From NCBI RefSeq assembly GCF_006094395.1, contig NZ_CP035291.1, positions 1,736,001 through 1,800,000 on the forward strand: a stretch of 64,000 nucleotides of DNA. The letters run 5' to 3'. Source of the DNA: Staphylococcus haemolyticus (GTDB taxonomy: Bacteria; Bacillota; Bacilli; Staphylococcales; Staphylococcaceae). Positions 14,430 through 22,894 of the stretch are shown piece by piece. The notes beneath the pieces were generated by a model. It was not told the origin of the DNA, did no database searches, and was given only the letters and a program-made list of their open reading frames with translations. A program made the translations under genes and the position numbers. The stretch's first letter is position 1; every line of letters begins with the position of its first letter.

Positions 14430-14744
14430 ATGGCTAAAGAAATTCTTTCACAAAATTTAAAAAATCTTTTAGAACGTAAAGGTAAAACACAAACTGATAT
14501 GGCAAAAGATTTGAATTTAAAAGAATCGACTGTAAGTAGTTGGATCAATGCGGTTAAATATCCCCGAAGAGACAAAATCGAACTACTAGCAGATTACTTT
14601 GGCGTTATGCCCTCTGATATCACAGAAGATAAAGCTTTACAACAAGACACAGTTGCAGCACATTTTGATAAAGAAGATTTAACAGAAGAAGAAATGAAAG
14701 AAGTTCAAGATTTTATTAAATTCATTAAAAGTAAAAGAAATTAA
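14430..14744 (+). CDS. Short CI/ImmR-type phage repressor
   Basis: 104 residues. The N-terminal HTH (TQTDMAKDLNLKESTVSSW, about residues 21-39) is followed by FGVMPSDITED and a short acidic C-terminal helix (EEEMKEVQDFIKFIKSK). There is no LexA-like peptidase domain, so RecA-driven self-cleavage is not expected. The next gene encodes an ImmA/IrrE-type protein, the arrangement of ImmR-ImmA switches in which a partner protease removes the repressor. GAGAGG precedes the ATG. Confidence 0.85.
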   Translation: MAKEILSQNLKNLLERKGKTQTDMAKDLNLKESTVSSWINAVKYPRRDKIELLADYFGVMPSDITEDKALQQDTVAAHFDKEDLTEEEMKEVQDFIKFIKSKRN

Positions 14745-14757
14745 AAAGGGTGTTTTG

Positions 14758-15222
14758 ATGGGGAGATATGAAGAATTAGTAGCAAAATATCCAAATTTAC
14801 ATATAAAAGAAACAAGTATGCTACCCTGCTTTCAATCCGGGATGTATGTTAATGGGGAAATATACATTAATAAAGACAGAGATACAAGTACAAAACTAGA
14901 AACACTAGCTGAAGAAATAGCGCATCATAAAATATCTTACGGCAACATACTAGATACTAGTAAAACCATGAACCGTAAATATGAACTCAAAGCACGACGG
15001 CTTGCAAGTGAAATGCTAGTCACGCTAAATGATATCGTGGAAGCTTTTAAATTTGGCGTTCATAATTTATTTGAACTTGCTGAGTATTTAGAAGTGACTG
15101 AAGAATTCATATTAAATGCAATACAACACTATAAAAAGAAATATGGTTTAACAGCTCAATGTGGAGATTACGCAATTCAATTTGAACCACTAAGAGTTTT
15201 TAAATATGAAAATATAGAATAA
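14758..15222 (+). CDS. ImmA/IrrE-family (DUF955) putative anti-repressor protease
   Basis: 154 residues from the ATG at 14758 (AAGGGTG upstream; the TTG just before is less likely). It has the ImmA layout: an early YVNGEIYINKD strand, the metal site LAEEIAHHK, and a downstream helix YELKARRLASEML. The canonical HExxH reads EEIAH here, so the first zinc-binding His is Glu, with an extra His right after. I recall similar EEIxHH forms in staphylococcal prophages, so it may be a family variant rather than a dead enzyme. It probably controls induction by cleaving the upstream repressor. Confidence 0.82.
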   Translation: MGRYEELVAKYPNLHIKETSMLPCFQSGMYVNGEIYINKDRDTSTKLETLAEEIAHHKISYGNILDTSKTMNRKYELKARRLASEMLVTLNDIVEAFKFGVHNLFELAEYLEVTEEFILNAIQHYKKKYGLTAQCGDYAIQFEPLRVFKYENIE

Positions 15223-15237
15223 AGGAGGGTAGCTAAA

Positions 15238-15840
15238 ATGAAATGGTATAAAAGCAATTGGTTTGTTATTTTAAGTCTTATATTTTTCTTCCCCTTAGGT
15301 TTATTCTTAATGTGGTATTTTAAGAAGTGGAGTCTTATGGCTAGAATAATTGTGACTATCGTCATAGCTATAATATCAGTTATTAGCTTTTTAGTAGATC
15401 CACCAGAGAGTAATAACACTATTAATTTTGATACACCAAAAGAAGTAAGCACTAAAAATGAGAAAAATAATAATGCTAAACCCAAGACTAGCAATGAAGA
15501 AAAAATAAAAGCAAGCGTTAAAAAAGAATTAAACACGGGTGAAATTGAAATTATCGGCTATTCAGAAGGTCATGCCAATATCTTAATTAGCACTTCATCC
15601 AATGTTAGTGAAAACATGACAAGTAAAGAAGTTAAGCATATTTTAGGCGACACCTTAGTAGGTTTACAAAAATCTAAAGTAGATTTAAATAGCGCAAATG
15701 TTGGCGTAAAAGTGGACGGCTCTCGTGTGGTTTCAAGCAAATGGTCTAAAAAATCTATTCAAAAAGCAGAAGATTATAAGTACAAAATATATAAAGACCC
15801 GAGTAATTTTGCAGACCAATATACTAACAATATTGAATAA
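15238..15840 (+). CDS. Prophage two-pass membrane protein of the lysogeny module
   Basis: 200 residues. Two N-terminal helices (WFVILSLIFFFPLGLFLMWY and MARIIVTIVIAIISVISFLV) are followed by a low-complexity Asn/Lys linker (about residues 60-90). A folded C-terminal domain (GEIEIIGYSEGHANILISTS; GDTLVGLQKSKVDLNSANVG) is predicted to lie outside. AAAGGAGGG precedes the ATG. It lies between ImmA and the lipoprotein, expressed from the lysogen side of the switch. Superinfection exclusion is plausible by position; no motif proves it. Confidence 0.7.
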   Translation: MKWYKSNWFVILSLIFFFPLGLFLMWYFKKWSLMARIIVTIVIAIISVISFLVDPPESNNTINFDTPKEVSTKNEKNNNAKPKTSNEEKIKASVKKELNTGEIEIIGYSEGHANILISTSSNVSENMTSKEVKHILGDTLVGLQKSKVDLNSANVGVKVDGSRVVSSKWSKKSIQKAEDYKYKIYKDPSNFADQYTNNIE

Positions 15841-15883
15841 TGCTCTATTAGATAGTACATAACAAAATTAAAGGAGATATAAA

Positions 15884-16492
15884 ATGAAAAAGTTTTTGTT
15901 TTTAGTTTTCGCAAGTTTATTAGTCTTAGGTGCATGTGGTAACAGCGACTCATCAAATGAAGATGATTCTGATAAGAAATCAGAAACAAAATCGAATGAT
16001 CCTAATAAAGATAAAGACAAGTCAAAGGATAAAGATAAAAAGAAAGAAGATAAAGAAAAATCTTCTAATGAAGAGAATCAAAATAGCCAAGAACAGTCAC
16101 AAGAACAGCAAACTAACACACAAGAACAACAGCAGACACAACAAGCGGCAACTCAGGAACAACAAACGCAACAAAACAATGAGTATGATAGCACAAAACA
16201 CAGTGACGAATACAATGCCAGTCACCCGGTTTCAACTGATGACGATTGGACACCAGAAGAAAAACAACGCGCTCAACAAGGTTCACAACAAAGTTCTCAA
16301 GGAGATGGTTATGACCCTAATAATCCATATATGAACATGCCTAACCAAGAATGGAGAAAAAATACTGGTGGTGGATTGTCTTCAGGAGAAATGCAAACAA
16401 GAAATGAAATTTTAAAAGGTACTTATCAAGGTGATGACGCACAACAAGTACTGGATGCTATAAATTATTACGAACAAAAGTACAGCAAATAA
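15884..16492 (+). CDS. Prophage-encoded Lys/Gln-rich lipoprotein
   Basis: 202 residues. The signal peptide MKKFLFLVFASLLVLGAC ends in a lipobox (LGAC, Cys18), so the protein is lipid-anchored on the outside of the membrane. Residues ~20-60 are Lys/Asp/Ser/Glu-rich and ~60-105 Gln/Thr/Asn-rich, an extended wall-spanning stalk. The C-terminal ~60 residues (TRNEILKGTYQGDDAQQVLD; AINYYEQKYSK) are a compact domain. Surface lipoproteins in this position of Gram-positive prophages include Ltp-type superinfection-exclusion proteins, but this C-terminus is not clearly Ltp-like. The terminator at 16498 ends the unit. Confidence 0.8.
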   Translation: MKKFLFLVFASLLVLGACGNSDSSNEDDSDKKSETKSNDPNKDKDKSKDKDKKKEDKEKSSNEENQNSQEQSQEQQTNTQEQQQTQQAATQEQQTQQNNEYDSTKHSDEYNASHPVSTDDDWTPEEKQRAQQGSQQSSQGDGYDPNNPYMNMPNQEWRKNTGGGLSSGEMQTRNEILKGTYQGDDAQQVLDAINYYEQKYSK

Positions 16493-16497
16493 ATATT

Positions 16498-16527
16498 GGG
16501 GTAGCCCGCCTACCCTTATTATTTTTT
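16498..16527 (+). terminator. Intrinsic terminator of the lysogeny operon
   Basis: GGGTAG-CCCGC-CTACCC followed by TTATTATTTTTTT, between the lipoprotein stop and the integrase ribosome-binding site. Confidence 0.8.
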
Positions 16528-16550
16528 TACCTTTTTTGAGGAGGGATAAC

Positions 16551-17576
16551 ATGCAAACACGATGTTATGACGGTAAAAAATGGCAATATGAATTTAAATA
16601 TGAAGGTAAACGATATCGTAAGAAAGGTTTCAGAACAAAACGTGAGGCAAATTCTGCAGGGTTAGATAAGTTAAGTGAGTTAAAGCAAGGTATTGAGTAC
16701 GAACCTAATTTAACACTATATGACTATTTTAAAACCTGGTGCGAAACGTTTAAAAAGTCAACAGTGACGCCTAAGACATACAAGTCTTATACTTCTGCTA
16801 TAGAACACATCAATAACCACCCTATTGGTAAGAAGAAATTAAAAGACATTTCAAGATACCACTATCAAGATTTCATCAATGAGTTTTCAAAACATCATTC
16901 TAAAGAAACTATTAGAAAACTAAACGGCTATCTTAGAACGTCATTAGATGATGCAGTATATGAGGGACTTATATCTAAGAACCCAACTTTTAAAGTGAGT
17001 TATAAAGCTAATAACCCAAATAAAAGTGAAGATAGTAAGTATATCAACCTAAAAGACTATGAATTGTTAAAACAGCATTTGATGACTAAAGACAATGCGT
17101 CATCACTTGTATTATTCATCATGATTTGTACTGGTTGTCGCATAAGTGGTGCTTTGAATCTAAAACGTGAATATATTAACCAAGTTAAAAGTGAAATATA
17201 TATTGATGAGCATAAAACGGATTCGTCACCTCGTTATGTGTCCATTAGTCAAAAGGATATGAATCATATTATTAAGTCTATTGATCAATTACCTAGAACA
17301 ATTGACGGAACTATATTTGGTGAACTAACAAACAATGCAGTTAACAAACGTTTAAAAATATATTGTAACAATTTAGGTATCAAAGAAATCACTTCACATG
17401 CTTTACGTCATACTCACTGTTCCTATTTATTAGCTAAAGGTATTTCTATATATTACATTTCGAAAAGACTAGGACACAAAAATATATCAGTAACCACAGA
17501 AGTTTATTCACATTTACTTGAAGAAACTTACAAAGAAGAAGATGAAAAAGCAACGCAAATAATAAGCGCAATGTGA
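16551..17576 (+). CDS. int: Tyrosine-recombinase phage integrase
   Basis: 341 residues from the ATG at 16551 with GAGGAGGG upstream. An AP2-like arm-binding domain (WQYEFKYEGKRYRKKGFRTK) is followed by the SAM-like core-binding domain. The catalytic domain shows Arg in CTGCRISGAL (R197), HALRH (H283, R286), RLGHKN (H309) and the nucleophile TEVYSHL (Y319). Most relatives have Glu after the first motif (RxGE); here it is Gly. It integrates and excises the prophage. Tandem GGGACCC arm-like repeats begin a few bases after the stop, so attP/attR is adjacent. Confidence 0.95.
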   Translation: MQTRCYDGKKWQYEFKYEGKRYRKKGFRTKREANSAGLDKLSELKQGIEYEPNLTLYDYFKTWCETFKKSTVTPKTYKSYTSAIEHINNHPIGKKKLKDISRYHYQDFINEFSKHHSKETIRKLNGYLRTSLDDAVYEGLISKNPTFKVSYKANNPNKSEDSKYINLKDYELLKQHLMTKDNASSLVLFIMICTGCRISGALNLKREYINQVKSEIYIDEHKTDSSPRYVSISQKDMNHIIKSIDQLPRTIDGTIFGELTNNAVNKRLKIYCNNLGIKEITSHALRHTHCSYLLAKGISIYYISKRLGHKNISVTTEVYSHLLEETYKEEDEKATQIISAM

Positions 17577-17867
17577 TTTTTAGGGACCCATTAGGGACCC
17601 AAAACCCCATGAAACCCGTCGTTATAAGGTTTATAGTATCCCTCCCAGGACGCTATTAACTAAAAATTACATATATTTTTAGGTTGAGAACGCTGTTATG
17701 ACGGCGTTCTTTTTATTTTGTCTTGTAATTAGATACCATAGAAACTAAGCTAAACTGCACCAAAAATAGAAAAACCCGCCATGTTATGACGAGTTTCTGA
17801 GATAATATTGTTATACTGTTAGTTTAAAAATTTTCGACACATATTTGACACGTGATCAACAACTTTT
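17577..17867. other. Prophage-chromosome junction (att region, core not resolved)
   Basis: Directly after int come two tandem copies of TTAGGGACCCA (17580-17601), typical of integrase arm sites. A unique stretch GTATCCCTCCCAGGACGC (about 17635-17652) is a candidate core, because it is the most GC-rich non-hairpin sequence here. A hairpin AAACCCGCCAT-GTT-ATGACGAGTTT starts near 17771, and a second direct pair GACACATATTTGACAC lies at about 17836-17851. No tRNA gene or interrupted host gene is visible. The second att copy is outside the window, so the core cannot be confirmed. Confidence 0.4.
17688..17716 (+). terminator. Terminator downstream of the integrase
   Basis: GAACGC, a 10-base partly paired loop, GCGTTC, then TTTTTATTTTG. 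Confidence 0.6.
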
Positions 17868-17975
17868 TTACCTAAATAATTTAGTTTTTAATGTAAGTAT
17901 TAAATTAATTATTGAAATGACTAAAGTGACTATTGCTAAATAAAACGTTAAAGACGTTAGTTTTTCACTTCTCAA
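17868..17975 (-). CDS. Possible 35-residue hydrophobic peptide
   Basis: A TTG start with AAGGAG at correct spacing opens 35 codons: MRSEKLTSLTFYLAIVTLVI followed by SIINLILTLKTKLFR. It is one transmembrane helix with basic ends. The size and charge pattern fit a membrane toxin or signalling peptide, but it matches neither Fst/PepA1 nor PSM-beta sequences that I know. It lies just outside the int-proximal repeats, so it could belong to the phage or the host. The rest of the 17577-18072 gap has no other gene that I can support. Confidence 0.35.
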   Translation of the reverse strand: MRSEKLTSLTFYLAIVTLVISIINLILTLKTKLFR

Positions 17976-18035
17976 TTTAAAAAACTCCTTCAATATTAAT
18001 ATTCTATTAACCAATATTGTATTCATTGGAATAAA

Positions 18036-18066
18036 CACTTAGGAGTTAATTAAATGCTTAAGTGTC
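18036..18066. repeat. Inverted repeat beyond the phosphodiesterase gene
   Basis: ACACTTA and TAAGTGT separated by 17 bases. It has no clear T-tract, so it is only a weak terminator candidate for the leftward yfcE-like gene. Confidence 0.3.
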
Positions 18067-18072
18067 TATAGA

Positions 18073-18582
18073 TCAAACTTCAAATTCAATCGTTTCTATA
18101 ATATGATTATCTCGATTTCTATAATTTAGAATAGCACTACCATTTACTTCATCAATAACGAGTTCGGCAAACGTTTCTTCAATACTACTGCGAGATTGTG
18201 ATATACTGCCTGGATTTATGACATGTACACCATCTAAATACTCATATTTTGCAACATGAGTATGACCATAAAATGCAAATTGACATCCCTGAGATTTAGC
18301 TTTTTGTGCTAAATGCATACGAGTTTGATTAACTGAATACAAATGACCGTGAGTATATATAGCCTTTATACCTTTAATTTCCACTTCTTCTTCATTAGGA
18401 AATTCAGGATAAAAGTCACAATTCCCTTTTACTCTTCTATATAGGCTTAGTTCAGTATCATTATATTCAAATTCTGAATCCCCTAAATGTAATAAAACAT
18501 CAGCATCCTTATGCACTTCATATAAGTGATATAAAATACCAGATTCTGTATGATTGTCACTGACGATAAGCCACTTTGTCAT
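18073..18582 (-). CDS. YfcE/MJ0936-type metallophosphodiesterase
   Basis: 169 residues of the calcineurin-like phosphoesterase fold: SDNH (D9, H11), HLGDSE (D35), GNCD (N54), THGH (H78) and GHTH (H107, H109) make the two-metal site. It is the Bacillus YsnB-type protein, a cytoplasmic phosphodiesterase of unknown natural substrate. Its ATG is directly against the stop of rdgB, and the order murI-rdgB-ysnB is conserved in Firmicutes, so the three are likely co-transcribed. Confidence 0.9.
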   Translation of the reverse strand: MTKWLIVSDNHTESGILYHLYEVHKDADVLLHLGDSEFEYNDTELSLYRRVKGNCDFYPEFPNEEEVEIKGIKAIYTHGHLYSVNQTRMHLAQKAKSQGCQFAFYGHTHVAKYEYLDGVHVINPGSISQSRSSIEETFAELVIDEVNGSAILNYRNRDNHIIETIEFEV

Positions 18583-19163
18583 TACTTCTCACTCTCCAAA
18601 TAAGCATTCAATTTCTTAATTGCATTACCTCTATGACTGATTTCACTCTTTTCTGTTGTAGTAAGTTGAGCCATAGTTTTACCTTTTTCAGGCACATAGA
18701 AAATAGGATCATAACCAAAACCATGTTCACCCTGTCTTTCAGTAGTAATCACTCCAGAAACAGTACCTTTGAAAGTTTGAGTAGTTTCATTAGGTGCACT
18801 CATACTAATGACGCAAACAAATCGTGCATCTCGATTTTCGATACCATCTAAATTTTTTAATAATTTATCAATATTAGCATCATCACTCTTATCTAATCCT
18901 GCATATCTAGCTGAATAAACGCCAGGTTCGCCATTTAGAGCAAATACCTCTAATCCACTATCATCTGCTATCACACGTTTATTCAATACTTTTGCAGCTT
19001 CTTCAGACTTTAATCGTGCATTCTCTTCAAAAGTTGTTCCCGTTTCCTCTACATCAAAGTCTTTTATTAGTTCTGATATACCTATCACATTGTCATTGGG
19101 AAAAATTGATTTAAAATCATTAATTTTACCTTTATTATTTGTAGCAATTACGATGTCTGCCAT
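18582..19163 (-). CDS. rdgB: dITP/XTP pyrophosphatase (RdgB/HAM1)
   Basis: 193 residues. It hydrolyses non-canonical purine triphosphates (XTP, ITP, dITP) to monophosphates and so protects DNA from deaminated bases. Visible motifs: TNNKGK (8-13) for the triphosphate, ADDSGLEV for the metal, GFGYDPIFYVPEKGKTMA and SHRGNA near the C-terminus. Full length for the family. It overlaps the next gene by one base and has AGGAGG upstream. Confidence 0.95.
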   Translation of the reverse strand: MADIVIATNNKGKINDFKSIFPNDNVIGISELIKDFDVEETGTTFEENARLKSEEAAKVLNKRVIADDSGLEVFALNGEPGVYSARYAGLDKSDDANIDKLLKNLDGIENRDARFVCVISMSAPNETTQTFKGTVSGVITTERQGEHGFGYDPIFYVPEKGKTMAQLTTTEKSEISHRGNAIKKLNAYLESEK

Positions 19164-19179
19164 TCATATTCCTCCTTGA

Positions 19180-19980
19180 TTATTCATCTACACTGATGCG
19201 TTCAACTTCAACATCTAATTTTAACCATTGTAAAATGATATTTTTAATATGTACTGTATCTCCAGTAGCAAAGAATCTATGCTCTGGATGTTGTGTATAG
19301 CTCGCATGTTCATTACTAAAAGTTAATAAAGCACTAACTTCACGTGCTGTTTCTAATCCAGAGGAAATAACCTTTTTCTCTCCTCCAAAATAATCATTTA
19401 TAGGCTTATATAACAATGGATAGTGTGTGCAACCTAAAATTATCGTATCTGCATCAGTATTTCTCCACTGCTTTAACGTTTGATGAATGACAATACTTGT
19501 AATTGTAGGATCATCGTAGCGCATTTGTTCAACTAGTGGAACAAACCCTGGGCAAGCTACACCATAAACATGGACGTTTGGATTAATGTGCTTAATATGA
19601 TGTCTATACGCCTCAGATTTAATAGTTCCTTCAGTCCCTAAAATTAAAACATTTTGATTTTTAGTAGTCATAATAGCTGTTCTTGACCCTGGCTCAATAA
19701 CTCCAATAACTGGAATAGGCAACATTTGTTGCAAATGTTCTAATGCTACAGCGGTAGCTGTATTACAAGCTATTACAAGCATTTTAATATCAAATTGCAT
19801 TAATTTATTAGCAAGTTGAGTAGTAAATTGTTTAACTTCATCACCAGGTCTTGGACCATAAGGACATCTTGCAATATCCCCTAGATAGTAAATTGTTTCG
19901 TTGGGTAATTGACGCATGATTTCTTTAGCAACTGTCAACCCACCAACACCTGAATCTATAACACCAATTGGTTTATTCAT
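19180..19980 (-). CDS. murI: Glutamate racemase
   Basis: 266 residues when started at the MNKPIG Met (19980), which has AAGGA 9 bases upstream; an ATG two codons earlier is also possible. It makes D-glutamate for peptidoglycan. The two catalytic cysteines are in ACNTAT and GCTHYP, with [10 protein letters not shown] at the N-terminus. It heads the murI-rdgB-yfcE group, 16 bases from rdgB. Standard family length. Confidence 0.95.
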   Translation of the reverse strand: MNKPIGVIDSGVGGLTVAKEIMRQLPNETIYYLGDIARCPYGPRPGDEVKQFTTQLANKLMQFDIKMLVIACNTATAVALEHLQQMLPIPVIGVIEPGSRTAIMTTKNQNVLILGTEGTIKSEAYRHHIKHINPNVHVYGVACPGFVPLVEQMRYDDPTITSIVIHQTLKQWRNTDADTIILGCTHYPLLYKPINDYFGGEKKVISSGLETAREVSALLTFSNEHASYTQHPEHRFFATGDTVHIKNIILQWLKLDVEVERISVDE

Positions 19981-20091
19981 CTTCATTCATCCTTATAACA
20001 CATAATACATTTATTTTATCATATACATGCTAAGAGTTTGACTAATCCGATTAAGCATTCATATACATAACTTAAAATGCTTTATAAAGAA

Positions 20092-20134
20092 AAAAGTAGT
20101 TAATCAATTCAATTAAGAATCATTAACTACTTTT
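20092..20134 (-). terminator. Terminator-like hairpin after sdhB
   Basis: AAAGTAGTTAAT and ATTAACTACTTT form a 12-bp stem with a 16-base loop. A/T runs flank both sides, so it could also work for rightward transcription. Confidence 0.65.
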
Positions 20135-20155
20135 CAAATTATAATTAAATGTATA

Positions 20156-21004
20156 TTAATCTACTTTGTGGTCTGAACCGAAGAATGATTTAAACATATG
20201 GAATGTTGTTTCTCTGTTCATAGCTGCGATAGAAGTTGTCAAAGGAATACCTTTCGGACAAGCATTTACACAGTTTTGAGAATTACCACATTCTTGCAAA
20301 CCGCCAGCACTCATTAAAGCGTCTAATCGTTCGTCTTTAGTCATTGCACCAGTTGGATGTAAGTCGAATAAACGAACTTGAGAAATTGCCTGAGCACCAA
20401 CGAATTTATTATTTTGCGTAACATTAGGACAAACTTCTAGACAAACACCACACGTCATACATTTAGATAACTCATAAGCTGTTTGACGTTTTTTCTCAGG
20501 CATACGTGGTCCTGGTCCTAAATCATACGTACCATCAATCGGAATCCAAGCTTTCATACGTTTTAAGTTATCAAACATTCTAGTACGATCCACTTGTAAA
20601 TCACGAATAACAGGGAATGTACTCATTGGTTCAAGACGAATAGGTTGTTCTAATTGATCAACAATTGCTGAGCATGATTGTCTAGCACGTCCATTGATAA
20701 CCATTGAACAAGCACCACAAACTTCTTCTAAACAGTTCATATCCCATGTAACAGGTGTTGTTTTTTCACCTTTGTTATTTACTGGATTACGTCTGATTTC
20801 CATTAAACATGCGATTACGTTCATATTTTCTTTATAAGGAATTTCAAACGTTTCTTCATACGGTTTAGAATCTTGATTATCTTGTCGTTTGATAATCAAC
20901 TTAATTGATTTTTGTTTTGGCTCTTTTTGCTCTTTTTCATTTGTATTGCTATCATTTTGGCGAAGTTCTTCGGGAGTGTCTTTTACTGATTGATTGTCAG
21001 CCAT
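20156..21004 (-). CDS. sdhB: Succinate dehydrogenase iron-sulfur subunit
   Basis: 282 residues. The [2Fe-2S] ligands are in CLEEVCGACSMVINGRARQSC. The [4Fe-4S]/[3Fe-4S] ligands are in CMTCGVCLEVCP and CGNSQNCVNACPKG. A charged, low-complexity N-terminal extension of ~40 residues precedes the ferredoxin domain and is longer than in Bacillus. SdhB passes electrons from the SdhA FAD to the SdhC hemes at the membrane. Its ATG overlaps the sdhA stop by one base. Confidence 0.96.
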   Translation of the reverse strand: MADNQSVKDTPEELRQNDSNTNEKEQKEPKQKSIKLIIKRQDNQDSKPYEETFEIPYKENMNVIACLMEIRRNPVNNKGEKTTPVTWDMNCLEEVCGACSMVINGRARQSCSAIVDQLEQPIRLEPMSTFPVIRDLQVDRTRMFDNLKRMKAWIPIDGTYDLGPGPRMPEKKRQTAYELSKCMTCGVCLEVCPNVTQNNKFVGAQAISQVRLFDLHPTGAMTKDERLDALMSAGGLQECGNSQNCVNACPKGIPLTTSIAAMNRETTFHMFKSFFGSDHKVD

Positions 21005-22770
21005 TATTTTTTACCTCCTTTAGACTTACTTGTATAGTCACGTTTACGTGGTGGAATTAAACTTACATCAACTGGTTCATAAGTAAATTTAGGCGCTTCT
21101 TCTCTACCTTGATATTCAGCTAATGTTGTTTTTAACCATTCATCATCATTACGGTCAGGGAATTCTGGTTTGTAATGTGCGCCACGAGATTCGTTACGAT
21201 TGTAAGCCCCAATTGTAATTACACGTGCTAAAACTAACATGTTCCACAATTGACGAGTGAAGAATACAGCTTGGTTACTCCAAGTTTGTGTATCTTCCAT
21301 ATCAATATTTTCATAACGTTTCATTAATTCGACGATTTTTTTATCAGTTTCTAATAATTTATCGTTTTCACGAACAACTGTTACGTTCGCTGTCATAATT
21401 TCACCAAGTTCACGGTGAAGTTTATATGCATTTTCAGTTCCACGCATATTTAATAATTTATCAAAGCGTTCTTGCTCTTCATCGACACGTTTTTGATAAA
21501 TGCTGTCATCTAATTCAGTATATGTTGTTTCTACATTCTCAACATATTTTATTGCATTAGGACCAGCTACAGTACCACCGTAGATTGCAGATAATAATGA
21601 GTTGGCACCTAAGCGGTTACCACCATGTTGAGAGAAATCACATTCCCCAGCAGCAAATAATCCTTTAATATTAGTCATTTGATCATAGTCTACGTATAAG
21701 CCACCCATTGAATAGTGAACGGCCGGGAAGATTTTCATTGGTACTTTACGTGGGTCATCACCCGTAAATTTCTCATAAATTTCAATAATACCACCAAGTT
21801 TAACATCTAATTCATGTGGATCTTTATGAGATAAATCAAGGTAAACCATGTTTTCCCCATTTATACCTAATTTCTGATTGATACATACATCAAAAATTTC
21901 GCGCGTTGCAATATCACGAGGTACTAAGTTACCATAATCAGGATATTTCTCTTCTAAGAAGTACCAAGGTTTACCATCTTTGTATGTCCAAATACGGCCA
22001 CCTTCACCACGTGCTGATTCACTCATTAAGCGTAATTTATCATCACCAGGAATAGCTGTTGGGTGAATTTGAATAAATTCACCATTTGCATATTTAGCAC
22101 CTTGTTGATATACAATTGATGCCGCTGAACCTGTATTAATCATTGAGTTTGTTGTTTTACCGAAGATGATACCAGGTCCACCTGTTGCCATAATAACGGC
22201 ATCTGAACCAAATGATTTAATTTCAGAAGTTGTCATATTTTGAGCTACAATTCCTCTTGCAGCATTGTCCTCATCTTTGACAATTCCTAAGAATTCCCAA
22301 CCTTCATATTTAGTTACTAATCCATCTACTTCAAATGAACGTACTTGCTCATCAAGCGCGTACAATAATTGTTGTCCAGTAGTTGCACCTGCAAAAGCAG
22401 TTCTGTGATAAAGCGTACCACCGAAACGTCTAAAGTCTAATAGACCTTCTTTAGTTCTACTAAACATAACGCCCATACGGTCCAATAAATGAATGATTGA
22501 TGGAGCAGCTTCAGCCATAGCTTTAACAGGTGGTTGGTTTGCTAAGAAGTCCCCACCATAAACAGTATCATCAAAGTGAATCCAAGGAGAATCCCCTTCA
22601 CCTTTGGTATTTACCGCACCGTTAATACCACCTTGGGCACAAACAGAGTGCGAACGTTTAACAGGTACAATTGAGAATAAATCTACATGTGCACCTTGTT
22701 CTGCAGCTTTAATTGTTGACATCAGACCGGCAAGTCCTCCACCGACAACAATAATTTTTTTCTCTGCCAT
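21004..22770 (-). CDS. sdhA: Succinate dehydrogenase flavoprotein subunit
   Basis: 588 residues. FAD-binding GGGLAGL near residue 9, the covalent-FAD His in RSHSVCAQGG, HPTAIPGDD and SARGEGGRIW at the active site, and HGGNRLGANSLL. It oxidises succinate to fumarate as the catalytic subunit of TCA-cycle/complex II. GGGGAG lies before the ATG, and sdhB overlaps its end. Confidence 0.97.
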   Translation of the reverse strand: MAEKKIIVVGGGLAGLMSTIKAAEQGAHVDLFSIVPVKRSHSVCAQGGINGAVNTKGEGDSPWIHFDDTVYGGDFLANQPPVKAMAEAAPSIIHLLDRMGVMFSRTKEGLLDFRRFGGTLYHRTAFAGATTGQQLLYALDEQVRSFEVDGLVTKYEGWEFLGIVKDEDNAARGIVAQNMTTSEIKSFGSDAVIMATGGPGIIFGKTTNSMINTGSAASIVYQQGAKYANGEFIQIHPTAIPGDDKLRLMSESARGEGGRIWTYKDGKPWYFLEEKYPDYGNLVPRDIATREIFDVCINQKLGINGENMVYLDLSHKDPHELDVKLGGIIEIYEKFTGDDPRKVPMKIFPAVHYSMGGLYVDYDQMTNIKGLFAAGECDFSQHGGNRLGANSLLSAIYGGTVAGPNAIKYVENVETTYTELDDSIYQKRVDEEQERFDKLLNMRGTENAYKLHRELGEIMTANVTVVRENDKLLETDKKIVELMKRYENIDMEDTQTWSNQAVFFTRQLWNMLVLARVITIGAYNRNESRGAHYKPEFPDRNDDEWLKTTLAEYQGREEAPKFTYEPVDVSLIPPRKRDYTSKSKGGKK

Positions 22771-22894
22771 AGAAAAGTCACTCCCCTAAAATATATCGAT
22801 AACTTAACGTAATTGCTTAAGCTTATTTGATAAGTACTTGATATAAAATACTTATCTAAAATTCAACGTACTATATATGATTACTAATTGTGTT

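Noticed and set aside
14354-14575. 73-codon minus-strand frame across the repressor promoter
   Set aside because: Opposes the repressor gene and promoter, with no ribosome-binding site.
16080-16200. Repeated CAACAA/GAACAA stretch as a CRISPR or tandem-repeat array
   Set aside because: It is in-frame coding sequence for the Gln-rich stalk of the lipoprotein, without spacers or regular period.
15930-16334. 134-codon plus-strand frame rich in Lys, Ile, Met and Asn
   Set aside because: It is the +1 shadow of the low-complexity lipoprotein gene, has no SD, and repetitive AAR/CAR codons create long open frames by chance.
17868-17975. PSM-beta or Fst-type toxin identity for the 35-residue peptide
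   Set aside because: The sequence lacks the amphipathic pattern of PSMs and the conserved Pro/Trp residues of Fst/PepA1, so only a neutral description is given.
17577-18072. tRNA or tmRNA gene as the attachment site
   Set aside because: No cloverleaf or CCA-end-like sequence could be folded by eye in this stretch.
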